The position numbers and the translations under genes are program-made. A stretch of 64,000 bases of DNA, taken from assembly GCF_004571025.1 (NCBI RefSeq), contig NZ_SPQT01000001.1:434001-498000 (forward strand). The letters run 5' to 3'. The DNA is from Bradyrhizobium niftali (GTDB lineage: Bacteria > Pseudomonadota > Alphaproteobacteria > Rhizobiales > Xanthobacteraceae). Of the stretch, positions 28,401 to 34,024 are shown piece by piece (the first letter of the stretch is position 1; every line of letters starts with the position of its first letter). A model generated the notes under the pieces. That model was not told the origin of the DNA. It made no database searches and saw nothing but the letters and a program-made list of their open reading frames with translations.

Positions 28401-30149
28401 CGCGCCGTCACGAACAACGGCAGCATCGTCATCGGCACCGCCGACAGCAGCGGCTCGCAGACGGTCCACGCCAGCCAGAACGTGACGTTCAAGTCGCTCG
28501 CGACCACCGGCAATAGCGGCGACGCCGGCAACATCAATGTCACGGCCGACAACGGCTTCATCCTGGCCCAGACTGTGACATCAGGCGGCGTGACCACGCT
28601 TGGCTCGGTCTCGGCGCACGGTTCGGCGACGCTGCTTGCCGCCACGACCGTCACCGGCGACACGCTCGCCGCCACGACCGGCTCGGGGCTGCTGACGGCC
28701 GGCGGCGGCCCGATCAACTGGAACGTCCTCAACGTCGGAACGACGCTGGGCGCGACGGCGAGCCAGGGCAGCATCACGTTCCAGACCGCGCAGAGCGGCG
28801 GCACGCAGACCATCCACGCCCGCGACAACGTGACGTTCAACGCGCTGACGGCGACCGGCATCAACGGCGATGCCGGCAGCATCAACGTCAACGCCGACAA
28901 CGGCTTCATCCTGGCGCAGGCGGTGATGGCCGGCGGCGTGCCGACGCTGGGCTCGGTCTCGGCCAACGGCTCGGCGCGGCTGATCGCGGCGGGCACCAAC
29001 ACCGGGCATAACCTCACGGCCTCGACCGGCAACGCGGTCTTGAGCGGCACGGTCGTTCATTGGGATAATCTCAACGCGGGCGGCAGGCTCGATGTCACCG
29101 CGACGGCCGGAGGGATCACCGTTGGCACCGCCATCAGCGGCGGCACGCAGACCCTGCATGCCGTGAACGACATCGTCTTCAGCCAGCTCACCACGACGGG
29201 TATCCCGGGCGATGCCGGCGACCTCAACGTCAAGTCCGACACGGGCTCGCTCCGCGGCGGATCGATCTCGGCGCACGGCGATACGCGTTTCGAGGTGGCC
29301 GGATCGGTCTCGCTCGACCGGATCAGCGGCGACACCGTCAGGATGACCTCGTCGGGTGACCTGACGATCGGCTGGGTCAGCGTCGTGAGGGAGCTCGACC
29401 TGGCGGCAGACACGATCAACGTCAAGGGCGAGCAGATCCGCTCGAACCCGCCGATTCCGCTGATCCTGAACGTCACCGGCTACAACGGCGGCGTGGCGAA
29501 GTCCGCCAACATCTCGATCGACCCGGACAGCATCATCGTCAACCAGTTCAGGGTGGTGGACGCCAATTTCTGGACGGACGCGCACGCCGTCGCGATCCTG
29601 AACGGCTACGTGCCGGGCCAGCTGATGCTCACCACCGCCACCCAGCAGGTGTTGCTCAACAACCGCACGCCGGCGCCGTCCAACTGGCCGACGCTTCAGC
29701 TCTACCAGCCGGGCGGCGTGTTCACGATGAGCCAGGTCGGCAACGCCAATGTCAGCAATGCCTATGTGGTGTTCTACACCGGCGACGTCTCGGCCACCGT
29801 CACCAACTACGGGCCGACCCACATCTGCTGCAACAACTTCACCGGCGCCAGCATGGCGCGCAACATCTCGGTCGACGGCGAGGGCAGCGAGAGCATCGAG
29901 ACCTGGATGGCGAAGAAGGACGGCGGGACGTTCTACCTGCTCGGCCTCTCCGGCCAGGCGCGTCTCGATGCGCTGCTGACGCCGCGGCCGGTCGAAACCA
30001 TCGGTTCCGGTCCCGCCGTCAATATCGAGGGATTGAGCGACATGCGTAAGCTCCGCCGTCAGGGGCAGCGCGCGGGTCGTACCGGCTGGAAGGATGCGGC
30101 GGTTGAGACGGCGAGGCCGGCGGTTAGCCGTCTCGCGGAGGCGTGGTAG
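13407..30149 (+). CDS. Giant filamentous adhesin, LktA/FHA family (TpsA exoprotein)
   Basis: A single uninterrupted 5,580-residue reading frame. A long signal region (about 45 residues, hydrophobic core SLLCAMQMVFLPVFS, cleavage near LQAQT) precedes a TPS secretion domain (about 45-270: VTTSTVSGNNAFNSFSQFSV, NLVNIVRDAPVYVNG, and the FxxPxG motif FADPKG at residue 134). The rest is Gly/Ala/Thr/Asn/Ser-rich beta-helix repeat, with recurrent (S/T)AYI turns and a threefold 114-116 residue repeat near the end (28,440-29,300). Cysteine pairs occur in the last third. A GAGGA site lies 6 bases before the start. The cognate TpsB gene follows after 4 bases. The expected role is surface attachment or biofilm; the ligand is unknown. 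Confidence 0.95.
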   Translation: MRGPSATRNNDELTLRGLARFRSMSLLCAMQMVFLPVFSVRLQAQTANVIVPDGRTGTSLHTSGSVTNVTTSTVSGNNAFNSFSQFSVGQGNTVNLQLPAGTQNLVNIVRDAPVYVNGTLNSYMNGAIGGNVYFADPKGFVVGRSGTVNVGSLNVSTPTREFTDSLIGAGGVINQSAVGNLMAGSFPVSPDGNIRIYGRVNAQDGVRLTGQNVYVGGASQRDIANLDHAAKFAASVNSKGLRSASAITVSNGSIRIGAVNNARVNGRLTAHSKTATPSNITVDAGKNIEIGKNARLSAASKTGDAGDIRLKATENLTVAGGAKFDASAKTGNAGLVEFSANGIIDVGNGVSINLAAPNGMAGTLLMDPTDVVVGDASQGDTGVTLSNTSIANTISGITGGSSATYLIQASNSITLAAHAVVDTRHLDVNGHSTGNANHITIDAPNIDIKNGAQILAQAVNFGGTTYSDGNVTLTATASDIKLSGQATAATSITVDGKITGGTISISATSTAVSSFLNGSVAGDFALVGSTLAASLLGLNGGYVAASATATININSHADINGHGDVTISAHATETASDPAVASTLLGSLTPVAAGVVVGKIDGTATTNVASGATVNAGGNLEIKALNDATIAIAALAASTSAQIVPTVAYSTGSVTTTANVATGAHLAAGTVNTSGSTLKVRAINNNSFSTSATSVAAPGTGASGAVGGAFAISDITTSATATLGASLGTDVNTRMNGSVLVEATSDTTLNSTMASSIAGLPALIAAIERGLRAVTSPTSIIRDHMGSLMPLSFDFKVAGALSLANSTQSATAAIAQNPSGGAPSIYASGNVAVASNVIDRGVRSNATSSAITKDPVSGESTAISAAVAWGNFTHNSNAYVGNGTLINAANIAVDATTELPITNTWLKWDGLGAVLSHLNGNLGVGGNILTSYANATADAGDTIGIAGSLNHFVVNNNTTAWVAGSASLTATCTTATCGSSWSVGMDNGDVHTYNASLQIAATTTTASIDAAGNVGTLGFLFGNTSGGSSVGGALNLVQFNTNTIAGVSDRATLRAADDIAVNAITSDRFVAVAPSSGKAAGTLALNGITSLGFLNNTTHASISSQATVYAPTVGILAQQDLSVVTLSGAMSYNGSGGSAVGLSVAYLGANTDTSAYIGDNHSDIRPGVFGSNDPFAGTGGGSGSVNVDNLTISATTSGRITAAAVAASVSDPASSSFSDKAGAAGAASTGGTAGVGTAASKIGSTSGSSTSGFSLDLAGSSSVSDVSLGTSAYIKNTTVNKYTTTSAVLTNTIVQALNDTMLNNGSGSAALNLAGGSAQGAAIGGAIAAAMSNNATLAYIYGTTVNNQSSVTVQALNGGSETVVAIGVAGSKSNSAALSASVGIITDSANAYIESSTITGQATGVNRALEVDAYQTTNIAIGGGSLYITGGQAGVGIGLTYASIADPSGGNATDAHIRSTSISNYDTLLVMADSASVIAAGAASGGAGSNGLAGAIVVSEISPTTTAYINSGATVNINVGRVTVLADSGAVSALDTALGNLVKKSNNNHLAEDTCTVAGGTGGQNCIDFGAAALNGGAGNGPGASIISVAGLIQAGKNNVGASIVYDTIATTHSAYIANVLLTAGVNGNVSVSAVDSSKIQSVTIGFGLATGQFAGVGGTTISSIANTVSAAIGNNLSSASQSAITAKNISVSATDNSSITGTAAVAGASTQGSAAGLALVYSSIANNVSAGVTGSKLTASGNVAVGANSNASISTVAVGIAMSSQVGLAGSVATNLMGTNVTASITAAGTNGVNGADVTATNNVAVIAGNNDKAGVFAGAVSISKGAAGGAGSLVTNRITGTTAAYISGANTKVDALGTSSTDTLSVNNGSLVHAFDLGTAHAPTDTTPDLTENQDTVRGLAVVASSHQAVVTNVASVAASSGISIMINPITNVMSGVTSAYIDSAALDTRLTSSTLKPQIEVAASSFSYSGAFGAGIVAPTGNGGGGATIISTTMQRGTFAYITNATVGGVQSSSATVGAVTVKANAEQDASSIAIGFNTGSVGLNIFQATTEAYVDGGALTASSLTVNATNNTGIFSANGSGAYGSQAAIGAAFLVQVSSNRTEAYVGDEFHYQGNGAAHTTALNLSGALDVEAYTKNRFEAYAIGGALSTGTAAIAGMANIEIANNTTIAGVYDTTLQSQTGGAAGAVTINATEDVAIKEIAGALAVGASGAGVGVGAAANVIVFKSRTVAESWNSNLNSSGAINVSALSTKEVLSYAVTAGIGGSVGIGATVGVIIIGTNTADADTQGQQTGQLNQGNNGTIASVNNGTNNSHGSNAVASGTAGNPNSANVSSTYDVGSVLSGGNDAVVAQIAGGNVTGTQVNVAATSANAAKMYLLGAGFAKNVGIGAGIGYTSVNSTVLANLSDYGRNGSGVLVAADTPLAVSAPVVTVAAVVKDATTGPYAGKTIDTEAIAGGAALYFGADAAVAVGNVSNSVVAMLGGQITGTGGTGTGAAVMALDSTTQMVFTGGVTGGAVAVGASVATASRTSSVAARVLNGSTVNVTTLAVGASGAGTLSTTATALGGGIVAGVGADAEAHENSSVLAEIGSSASITTSATDIGTLVSASITPNLSSEAIGVSVGGGAVGVAIAKSTVGATVTADVGDNVSFSGGALAVTAMALVPTGGTTAWAKALAGGGGSLIGAQGSLAQASENATVNAYGGTGIRLPNANVTIAAENDSAQYAEGTGLSTGFLALGATVAQTSSSAHTYAYLGAPADMATLNHGSYTGILRITATGTDTNVSNAKVGAGGTYAGAAAVATTNSTAVTNARFDGGTADDTLYFGGLSVKATHTTNYAASGDAYQASTAGVSAGKAQNDVTSTTTAEIGTHLIINTDGGNIVVISKDNVNQAGGGARSGSGGSFSGAAALSDSHVTQYVTTNIGAGTILSLNGDPRTATGVIDIEAYNTLNTQDTASLATASFFAGGGAESNMTANATLAVNINARELFSVGKIFVGTAATMSASNNANASLYGAIAGVGASTNTWVHANQAVNVGSSTTIEAWRDINIYAGMSGDTITFSSVQATATTVVYNNTAIPISTLYRGTANAANDSSLTLADSSRVLGVRDIYLGATQGQVTASGNGSNYNPYLDIFSAKNSDNHSHTSGTGDVALNGLVVAGINNDVTITIDLGAGAPTLSTTSPYSPLKPDLSSPPTLEYVADVDHFSPVKSWNHQTIQYTIVGGFNPYQNIVNQLVTLTGQTATQIRTQLATSTSTHPATMAPSGADPTGDVQRQINALIQQAPYTSDAAGNAFAFGDILVSAGNVSILAQKLSGNSLSGHTAPSVTAQSSPTIRVENRGLDFMDFANLTVTNVTGGNITYRQIDHVDPDSHSNVTFTATPSATPIIDISATYNRVDPSTGLGVDGNGNQLTRKPDIYFDGIVTNENGLLKITSQLGSVVASQSLNAATIQMVAPNGSFIFLGGVGSFYSSNHDVTSQWAGVEYKPADNDTLTAVMAAATYLGAYGAYAYSPHIGDGGNHPYFYYCCVDGHSGVQQTAANSTVFTARMLMTYYDGLSLYSAIFLPMGNGSPNGGGGSVGSTATLAAMEGPTVQPISTAPWERNTYAGQGVFSNTTHDTVTTHSDGSTSTHTDTYYSPFNCDRCSAYFQVVNIQNDVITPRTANTNASTNWASTTPSGYQNPTDRPFILGQAIIISAGVINVNGLIQSGTSSNYSVDIGGGVLSAINGLKTSNNGADFAQAQANARNGSYYDITAAATTQFSSDIKIGVKYNALTDQIMVNGVVQGSGGYVYLNGKIISTSTDGTSQGTIAVKGGAGTITVNNTTGLQLVTNTINTGVSAPSVIQIVDQLQQQTTWYVYNPSASGGQQVSTYRTAGVNASSYTAAMLAGMSGTAGIQYTVKPNMYYQWVDTATLDRPTTSTQFDYGWHYTPNASGDNWTRTVSLVENVMQATGGGGNTGRLQTANFQEVVTATGSYHNGGYNTSAGLCCGADGHYDWFQQIYDHLTLTLTNTVKASNPINIQFSGGGASTVNVTSNSGIVINGPINNLSGDTTVIATGANSAITSGANANNPMISGKNVTLSADGGIGTRGTNGVPVQVQVYGGSLKADTIDRDIAIAATGSLSIDHVKVNSAGGTPQGSVFLSATGDINSASAYNVANPVVIGKNIEINSTAGAIGATSAVVNGASTLTNINPLVIQATGTIQASGAVDGGVLDSASATGTYIVQSKGDLRLGTIRSTGGPVFLEAAGSDGNQASILNGRAAVGLTQAQSQHLQDVWASLDLLSGNAATNAVNSYQSMVTSAYNDYFQLKNIAFTNGSTYNPTSVGLTVLRAQVAAKLGIDPANVTATQMQVEATTRFLKDQFLLGQISTAELKSSLTTLMGTAPADPLASLFGSSLSTTLFTKLFDGVAINQQFLPTNAALQAVLQPGHFSSTYTYTLASTERVYSIITAGSQWTQSQLAYTVSSSAVGAAPPPIDDNVVANVSANQIMLYAPRGSVGNSAAPQTFTFTSVDSSSLTPEQRGLLATAGPGQLTVGAVTDPTTHVTTYTVSLSQQNLVVVDNPIAISAKALTNIYLGSKNSLALGGVTANYGPIAAAQANGIQVTGRGDVKLDAVTSIFANVSGPVISGDIGNLTLIAERGNVGAPGAAGSNPATNTNALQIAFADPSNDQLDQVSSAQGIYVKQTTGDLILGNISAGNAIQLAAAGSIYAEADFTDRTAIHILGADLDLRAGGNIGFNGSTFQPLQVNISGAVTGSAVGDLSILAVAGDLAVGTSGAYGALTAGGALTLNVPRGALTINTSITSAGLMQLLANRGMTFAAGTSAAPVVATSSSGGVTLVAATLSMGAYSAINAAGLISVTTTGDATIGQLNSSQSYAAASNAPSIIVTAGGVASLGAIIDNGDGQTKFVASGSGAELSLNASNGIGNTTSRLTLSAARLSASASAGDIHLKTLTDAEASLLSAVKGSVDILGTGGLTLDQVLAGTATGASGSFRAVTNNGSIVIGTADSSGSQTVHASQNVTFKSLATTGNSGDAGNINVTADNGFILAQTVTSGGVTTLGSVSAHGSATLLAATTVTGDTLAATTGSGLLTAGGGPINWNVLNVGTTLGATASQGSITFQTAQSGGTQTIHARDNVTFNALTATGINGDAGSINVNADNGFILAQAVMAGGVPTLGSVSANGSARLIAAGTNTGHNLTASTGNAVLSGTVVHWDNLNAGGRLDVTATAGGITVGTAISGGTQTLHAVNDIVFSQLTTTGIPGDAGDLNVKSDTGSLRGGSISAHGDTRFEVAGSVSLDRISGDTVRMTSSGDLTIGWVSVVRELDLAADTINVKGEQIRSNPPIPLILNVTGYNGGVAKSANISIDPDSIIVNQFRVVDANFWTDAHAVAILNGYVPGQLMLTTATQQVLLNNRTPAPSNWPTLQLYQPGGVFTMSQVGNANVSNAYVVFYTGDVSATVTNYGPTHICCNNFTGASMARNISVDGEGSESIETWMAKKDGGTFYLLGLSGQARLDALLTPRPVETIGSGPAVNIEGLSDMRKLRRQGQRAGRTGWKDAAVETARPAVSRLAEAW
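28440..29300 (+). repeat. Threefold tandem protein-coding repeat in adhesin
   Basis: Three related units start around the phrases GSQTVHASQNVTF (CAG codon at 28458), GGTQTIHARDNVTF (28806) and GGTQTLHAVNDIVF (29148). The spacings are 348 and 342 bases (116 and 114 residues). Each unit continues with TTG-GDAG-(I/L)NV and an ADNGF or SDTGS segment and ends in LGSVSA or GGSISAHG. The copies have diverged, so this is an old duplication kept in frame. Confidence 0.8.
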
Positions 30150-30153
30150 CGGG

Positions 30154-31848
30154 ATGCGGGTTCTGGGGGTAGCAATTGGGCTCGGGCTTGCAGCGTCCTG
30201 CATCGCGTCCGCGCGCGCGCAGGTGCCCTCGATCAATCCCGGCGTGATCCAGAACGACGTCGACCGTCAGCGGCGGCAGCTCGAGCAGCAGAGCGCGCCG
30301 CCCAAGCTGGGCGGGCCGGCGGTGATCGGCGGCGAGCGGGAAAAGTCCCAGCTGTTGAAGCCGGGCGGGCCGAAATTCCGCCTGCGCAAGGTCGAGTTCG
30401 ACTCCTCCAAATTCATCACGCCGGCGGAGCTGGATGAGATCGCCAAGAAGTATGTTGGCAAGAATGTCGACATCGCCTCGCTGTTGCAGCTCGTCGCCGA
30501 CATCAACGCCATCTACACCGCGCGCGGCATCGTCACGGGCATTGCGACGCTGCCGGATCAGGATGCCAAGGGCGGGGTGGTCAAGATCAAGCTGACCGAA
30601 GGCCGGCTCCAGAAGACGACCGTCGAGGGCAACAAGCAGACCAGCACGGACTATATCCTCCAGCGCGTCAAGGAGCCGGAAGGCGAGGTCCTCGACGTTC
30701 CGAAACTCAATCGCGACGTGATCTGGTTCAATCGCACCAACGATGTGCAGATCAAGGCGCTGCTCCAGCCCGGCACGAGCTTCGGCCTGACCGACCTCCA
30801 GTTCGCGGTCATCGAGCCGCCGGTCGACACCTGGCAGCTCTTCGTCGACAACCAGGGCGTGGAGAACACCGGGCGCTGGGAAGGCGGCACGTTCTACAAG
30901 CGCCACGGCCTGTTCGGCGTCGACGACCGCCTGACCTTCTACGGCGTCCGCTCCGACGGCAATCTCAACGGCAACGCCGCCTACAGCATTCCGGTCAATC
31001 CCTGGGGCGGCCGCGTCGGCGTCAGCTACACCGAAGGCAAGATCAAGATCATCCAGGGACCGTTCGTCGCGCTCGACGTCACCGGACGCTCCAGCCAGGC
31101 CGCCGTCAATTTCAGCCAGCCGGTCTGGGTGACGCAGGACTGGCTGGTGCTGCTCAACGGCGCGGTGACCGAGGGCAAGACGGTGAGCCGCTTTACCACG
31201 GTCGCCGTCACCGACGATCACTACGACAAGGCCACGGCCGGCGTCTCGGTGACCAATTCCGGCAACAGCTATTCGATCACGGTCTCGCCGGCGGTGAACT
31301 ACATCGAATGGCAGGACCACGTGCTCGGCAACAACCGCACGTTCAACACCTATACCGGCTCGCTGATCGCGACCAGCGCGGCGGGACCGGCGAATTTCAG
31401 CGCCAACGTGCTTGCGAGCTGGCAGTACACGCAGGGGAAGCTGCTGCCGGGCGACCAGATATTCTCGATCGGCGGCCCGACCACCGTGCGCGGCTATCCC
31501 TCCAACTCGGCGTCCGGCGACAGCGGCTATTATTTCAACGCCGAGCTGCACTACAACTGGTCGCAATGGCTCAAGGGCTTCGACACCTACATCTTCACCG
31601 ACTGGGGTGCGGTGTATTCGACATTCCCCGGCGTCACCGAACTCGGCTCGGTCGGCGTCGGTTTCTCCTGGACCTACGCGCCGTTCATGACGTTCGAGGC
31701 AAATTACGCGACGCCGTTGAAGATGGCCGTCTCGACCCAGAACCATTATGAGGCCTATGGCCGCGTCATTTTCCGGCCGTTGTTGATGTTCCAGAAGCAG
31801 GAAAGCGCCGCGCCTGTGGCGGCGGTTGCCGGCAAGAGCAAGTCGTAG
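30154..31848 (+). CDS. ShlB/FhaC-family two-partner secretion transporter (TpsB)
   Basis: A 564-residue outer-membrane protein. After a signal peptide (MRVLGVAIGLGLAASCIASA, cleavage after ARA) come a linker helix, two POTRA domains (about 70-150 and 155-215: FRLRKVEFDSSKF, GIVTGIATLPDQ, VKIKLTEGRLQKT) and a 16-strand barrel. The conserved loop motif FSIGGPTTVRGYPSN, with VRGY at 445-448, is the lid-lock signature of FhaC-type pores. The ATG lies 4 bases after the adhesin stop, so the two are cotranscribed and TpsB exports the adhesin. An in-frame open stretch upstream overlaps the adhesin end and is not needed. Confidence 0.94.
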   Translation: MRVLGVAIGLGLAASCIASARAQVPSINPGVIQNDVDRQRRQLEQQSAPPKLGGPAVIGGEREKSQLLKPGGPKFRLRKVEFDSSKFITPAELDEIAKKYVGKNVDIASLLQLVADINAIYTARGIVTGIATLPDQDAKGGVVKIKLTEGRLQKTTVEGNKQTSTDYILQRVKEPEGEVLDVPKLNRDVIWFNRTNDVQIKALLQPGTSFGLTDLQFAVIEPPVDTWQLFVDNQGVENTGRWEGGTFYKRHGLFGVDDRLTFYGVRSDGNLNGNAAYSIPVNPWGGRVGVSYTEGKIKIIQGPFVALDVTGRSSQAAVNFSQPVWVTQDWLVLLNGAVTEGKTVSRFTTVAVTDDHYDKATAGVSVTNSGNSYSITVSPAVNYIEWQDHVLGNNRTFNTYTGSLIATSAAGPANFSANVLASWQYTQGKLLPGDQIFSIGGPTTVRGYPSNSASGDSGYYFNAELHYNWSQWLKGFDTYIFTDWGAVYSTFPGVTELGSVGVGFSWTYAPFMTFEANYATPLKMAVSTQNHYEAYGRVIFRPLLMFQKQESAAPVAAVAGKSKS

Positions 31849-31870
31849 CGGGAGGTTGCGCTGCTTCTCT

Positions 31871-31962
31871 CCGTCGTCATTGCGAGGAGCTCTCGCGACG
31901 ATGCAATCCAGAATCCGTCCGCAGAGAGATTCTGGATTGCTTCGCTGCGCTCGCAATGACGG
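31871..31962. repeat. Interspersed palindromic repeat, also a likely bidirectional terminator
   Basis: The left arm (CCGTCGTCATTGCGAG... ending GCAATCCAGAATC) and the right arm (GATTCTGGATTGC...CTCGCAATGACGG) form a long imperfect hairpin between the convergent tpsB and bluB genes. The sequence resembles the small palindromes scattered between genes in Bradyrhizobium and relatives (from memory). It carries no coding capacity. Confidence 0.75.
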
Positions 31963-31977
31963 AGGAGGGCGCGTTTG

Positions 31978-32610
31978 TCAGCGCCGCAGCGTGAACTCCT
32001 CCGTCCCCCGCCGGTGCTCCCACTTCGCCTGCTCCAGCTCGGGCTGGTCGCATTCGGTCTCGGGATAGCCGATGCAGAGATAGGCGATGAATTTCCATGA
32101 GCTTGGCACGTCGAGAATGGTGTGGATGCGATCCGGATGCAGGATCGACACCCAGCCGAGGCCGATGCCCTCGGCGCGCGCGGCGAGCCACATCGCGGTG
32201 ATCGCGGCAACCACGGAATATTCCGTCGTCTCCGGCATCGTCGCGCGGCCAAGGCCGTGCCCGATGTCGCTCGCCTTGTCCGCGAACACGGCGAGGTGGC
32301 CGGGGGCCTGTTCGAGGCCTGATAGTTTCAGCGTCGCATAGCGCGCCGCGCGCTCGCCGGAGTAGCAATCGAGCGCATCGGCATTGCACGCCCTGAAGTC
32401 GTCGATCACGGCGCGGCGGCGTGCGGCGTCATCGACGGTGACGAAGCGCCAGGGCTGACTCAGGCCGACGGAGGGCGAGAGGCAGGCGGTTTCGATCAGG
32501 CGTTCCACCGCGCCGTCCGGCAGCTGATCGCCGCGAAAGCGGCGCACGTCACGGCGCCACACGAACAGCTCGCGCAGATGTCGGCGGAAGGTGTCGTCGA
32601 ACTCGACCAT
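31978..32610 (-). CDS. bluB: 5,6-dimethylbenzimidazole synthase
   Basis: A 210-residue nitroreductase-fold enzyme that converts reduced FMN to the cobalamin lower ligand 5,6-dimethylbenzimidazole using oxygen. Visible features are RRDVRRFRGDQLPD near the N-terminus, SPSVGLSQPWRFV (FMN binding), and GIGLGWVSILHPD followed by LCIGYPE towards the end. The start at 32610 gives MVEFDDTFRRHLR; the frame runs 11 codons further but would overlap cobS. It lies 4 bases after the cobS stop, so cobU-cobS-bluB is one minus-strand unit supplying the nucleotide loop. Confidence 0.95.
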   Translation of the reverse strand: MVEFDDTFRRHLRELFVWRRDVRRFRGDQLPDGAVERLIETACLSPSVGLSQPWRFVTVDDAARRRAVIDDFRACNADALDCYSGERAARYATLKLSGLEQAPGHLAVFADKASDIGHGLGRATMPETTEYSVVAAITAMWLAARAEGIGLGWVSILHPDRIHTILDVPSSWKFIAYLCIGYPETECDQPELEQAKWEHRRGTEEFTLRR

Positions 32611-32614
32611 GGGG

Positions 32615-33397
32615 TCAGTGTCCCATCTGGAAGGCCGCAGCAACGAGCAGGATCACGATCTCGCCGGTCTGCTCGAAGGCGCCGAGGATGTCGCCGGTCT
32701 GCCCGCCGATCTGGCGGATGGCAAGCCGTGCCAGGATCCAGCCGGCAAGCGACAGCAGGATCAGGCCGACGAGGGCCTTGCCCGGTCCAAGTGCGAGGGT
32801 GAGCGCGAGAGTTCCAACGGCAAAGGCGATGGCGACGCTGCGGCCCGGCGGCGATCCGGCGCTTGCCGACAGACCGTCAGGCCGTGCCGGCGGTACCAGC
32901 GACATGAAGGCCGGCACGCCCGCGCGGGCAGCGCAATGCGCAGCGCACAGCGCCAGCGTCACCAGCCACGGATTGGCGATCGCCGCGAGCGCGCTCCAGC
33001 GCAGGCCGAACGACAGGATCAGCGCGCAGACGCCATAGGTCCCGATCCGGCTGTCGCGCATGATCTCGAGCTTGCGCTCGCGCGTCCGGCCGCCGCCGAG
33101 CCCGTCGGCGGTATCGGCAAGGCCGTCCTCGTGCAGCGCGCCGGTGATGAGGGCGGTCGTGGCCAGTGCGAGCAGGGCGGCAAGGTTCGGCGTCAGTCCG
33201 AGCCGGCTGGAGATCTTGTAGACCAAGGCGCCTGCAAGTCCGACCAGAAGGCCGGCGACCGGTAGCGCCCAGGTCGCGCGCGCGATGGCGCCGTCGGCCG
33301 CGGGCTTTGACGATCCGACCGGCAGGAGCGTGACGAACGACGCCGCGATCCTGAGATCGGCGATGACGTCCCGGATCGTCTCGACGCCCGGCATCAT
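32615..33397 (-). CDS. cobS: Adenosylcobinamide-GDP ribazoletransferase (cobalamin synthase)
   Basis: A 260-residue polytopic membrane enzyme (CobV in the Pseudomonas denitrificans scheme) that joins adenosylcobinamide-GDP with alpha-ribazole(-5'-phosphate). Diagnostic segments are ASFVTLLPVG, ALHEDGLADTADGLGGG (metal-binding DGLADTxDG) and MRDSRIGTYGV. Several hydrophobic helices follow, with a Gly/Pro-rich interior. It starts at 33397, overlapping the cobU stop as ATGA, and is followed 4 bases later by bluB. Not to be confused with the cobaltochelatase subunit also called CobS. Confidence 0.95.
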   Translation of the reverse strand: MMPGVETIRDVIADLRIAASFVTLLPVGSSKPAADGAIARATWALPVAGLLVGLAGALVYKISSRLGLTPNLAALLALATTALITGALHEDGLADTADGLGGGRTRERKLEIMRDSRIGTYGVCALILSFGLRWSALAAIANPWLVTLALCAAHCAARAGVPAFMSLVPPARPDGLSASAGSPPGRSVAIAFAVGTLALTLALGPGKALVGLILLSLAGWILARLAIRQIGGQTGDILGAFEQTGEIVILLVAAAFQMGH

Positions 33398-33897
33398 TTC
33401 AGCTTCATCGGCAGCCCGGCGACCACGAACTCGACTTCGTCGGCAACGCCGGCGAACGTCTGATTCATGATTCCGGCAGCATCGCGATAGGCGCGCGCCA
33501 GCGCGTTGTCGGGCACGATACCGAGGCCGACCTCATTGGTGACCATGATGACGGGACTGCGCAAGCGAGGGAGAACCTCGGCGAGGTGCGTCACCTCGCG
33601 CGACCAGTCGCGCTCGGAATGCAGCAGGTTGGACAGCCAGAGCGTCATGCAATCGACCAGTCTCGCGCCGCCGCCCTCGGTTTCGACCAGCGCCTGCACC
33701 AGGTCGAGCGGCACCTCGCGCTCGATCCAGTCGGCTCCGCGTCGCGCGCGGTGCTTTGCGATGCGATCCTCCATTTCGGCGTCGAGCGCCTCGGCTGTGG
33801 CAATGTAGACAGGCCGCCCGGGAAAGGCCTGCGTGCGTGTCTCCGCACGCCGGCTCTTGCCCGATCGCGCTCCGCCCGTGATCAAGATGACGGCCAT
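33394..33897 (-). CDS. cobU: Adenosylcobinamide kinase / adenosylcobinamide-phosphate guanylyltransferase
   Basis: A 167-residue bifunctional enzyme (CobP in P. denitrificans) that phosphorylates adenosylcobinamide and then transfers GMP. The P-loop GGARSGKS is at residues 7-14, followed by YIATAEALDAEM, the LVDCMTLWLSNLL segment and VTNEVGLGIVPDN, all family hallmarks. The start at 33897 has an AGGAG site 6 bases away. It is the first gene of the minus-strand cobU-cobS-bluB unit and is divergent from cbiB with 127 bases between; no riboswitch was seen there. Confidence 0.95.
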   Translation of the reverse strand: MAVILITGGARSGKSRRAETRTQAFPGRPVYIATAEALDAEMEDRIAKHRARRGADWIEREVPLDLVQALVETEGGGARLVDCMTLWLSNLLHSERDWSREVTHLAEVLPRLRSPVIMVTNEVGLGIVPDNALARAYRDAAGIMNQTFAGVADEVEFVVAGLPMKLK

Positions 33898-34024
33898 AAA
33901 AGTCTCCTGTCGGCCAGCACTAATCACCAAACGGGGCCAAAGACAAAGCCGAAATCAGGCGGGCAGGGGCTTGCGCTCGGCCGGAGCTTTGCGCAACAGG
34001 GGCGGAGCGAGACGGGAGATTTGC

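Noticed and set aside
30124..31956. Minus-strand open frame opposite tpsB
   Set aside because: tpsB has POTRA and barrel motifs; the antisense frame has none and runs through the palindromic repeat.
33898..34024. Possible cobalamin riboswitch between cobU and cbiB
   Set aside because: No B12 box (AGCCAGGAGACC-like) or CCCCCGC core on either strand in these 127 bases.
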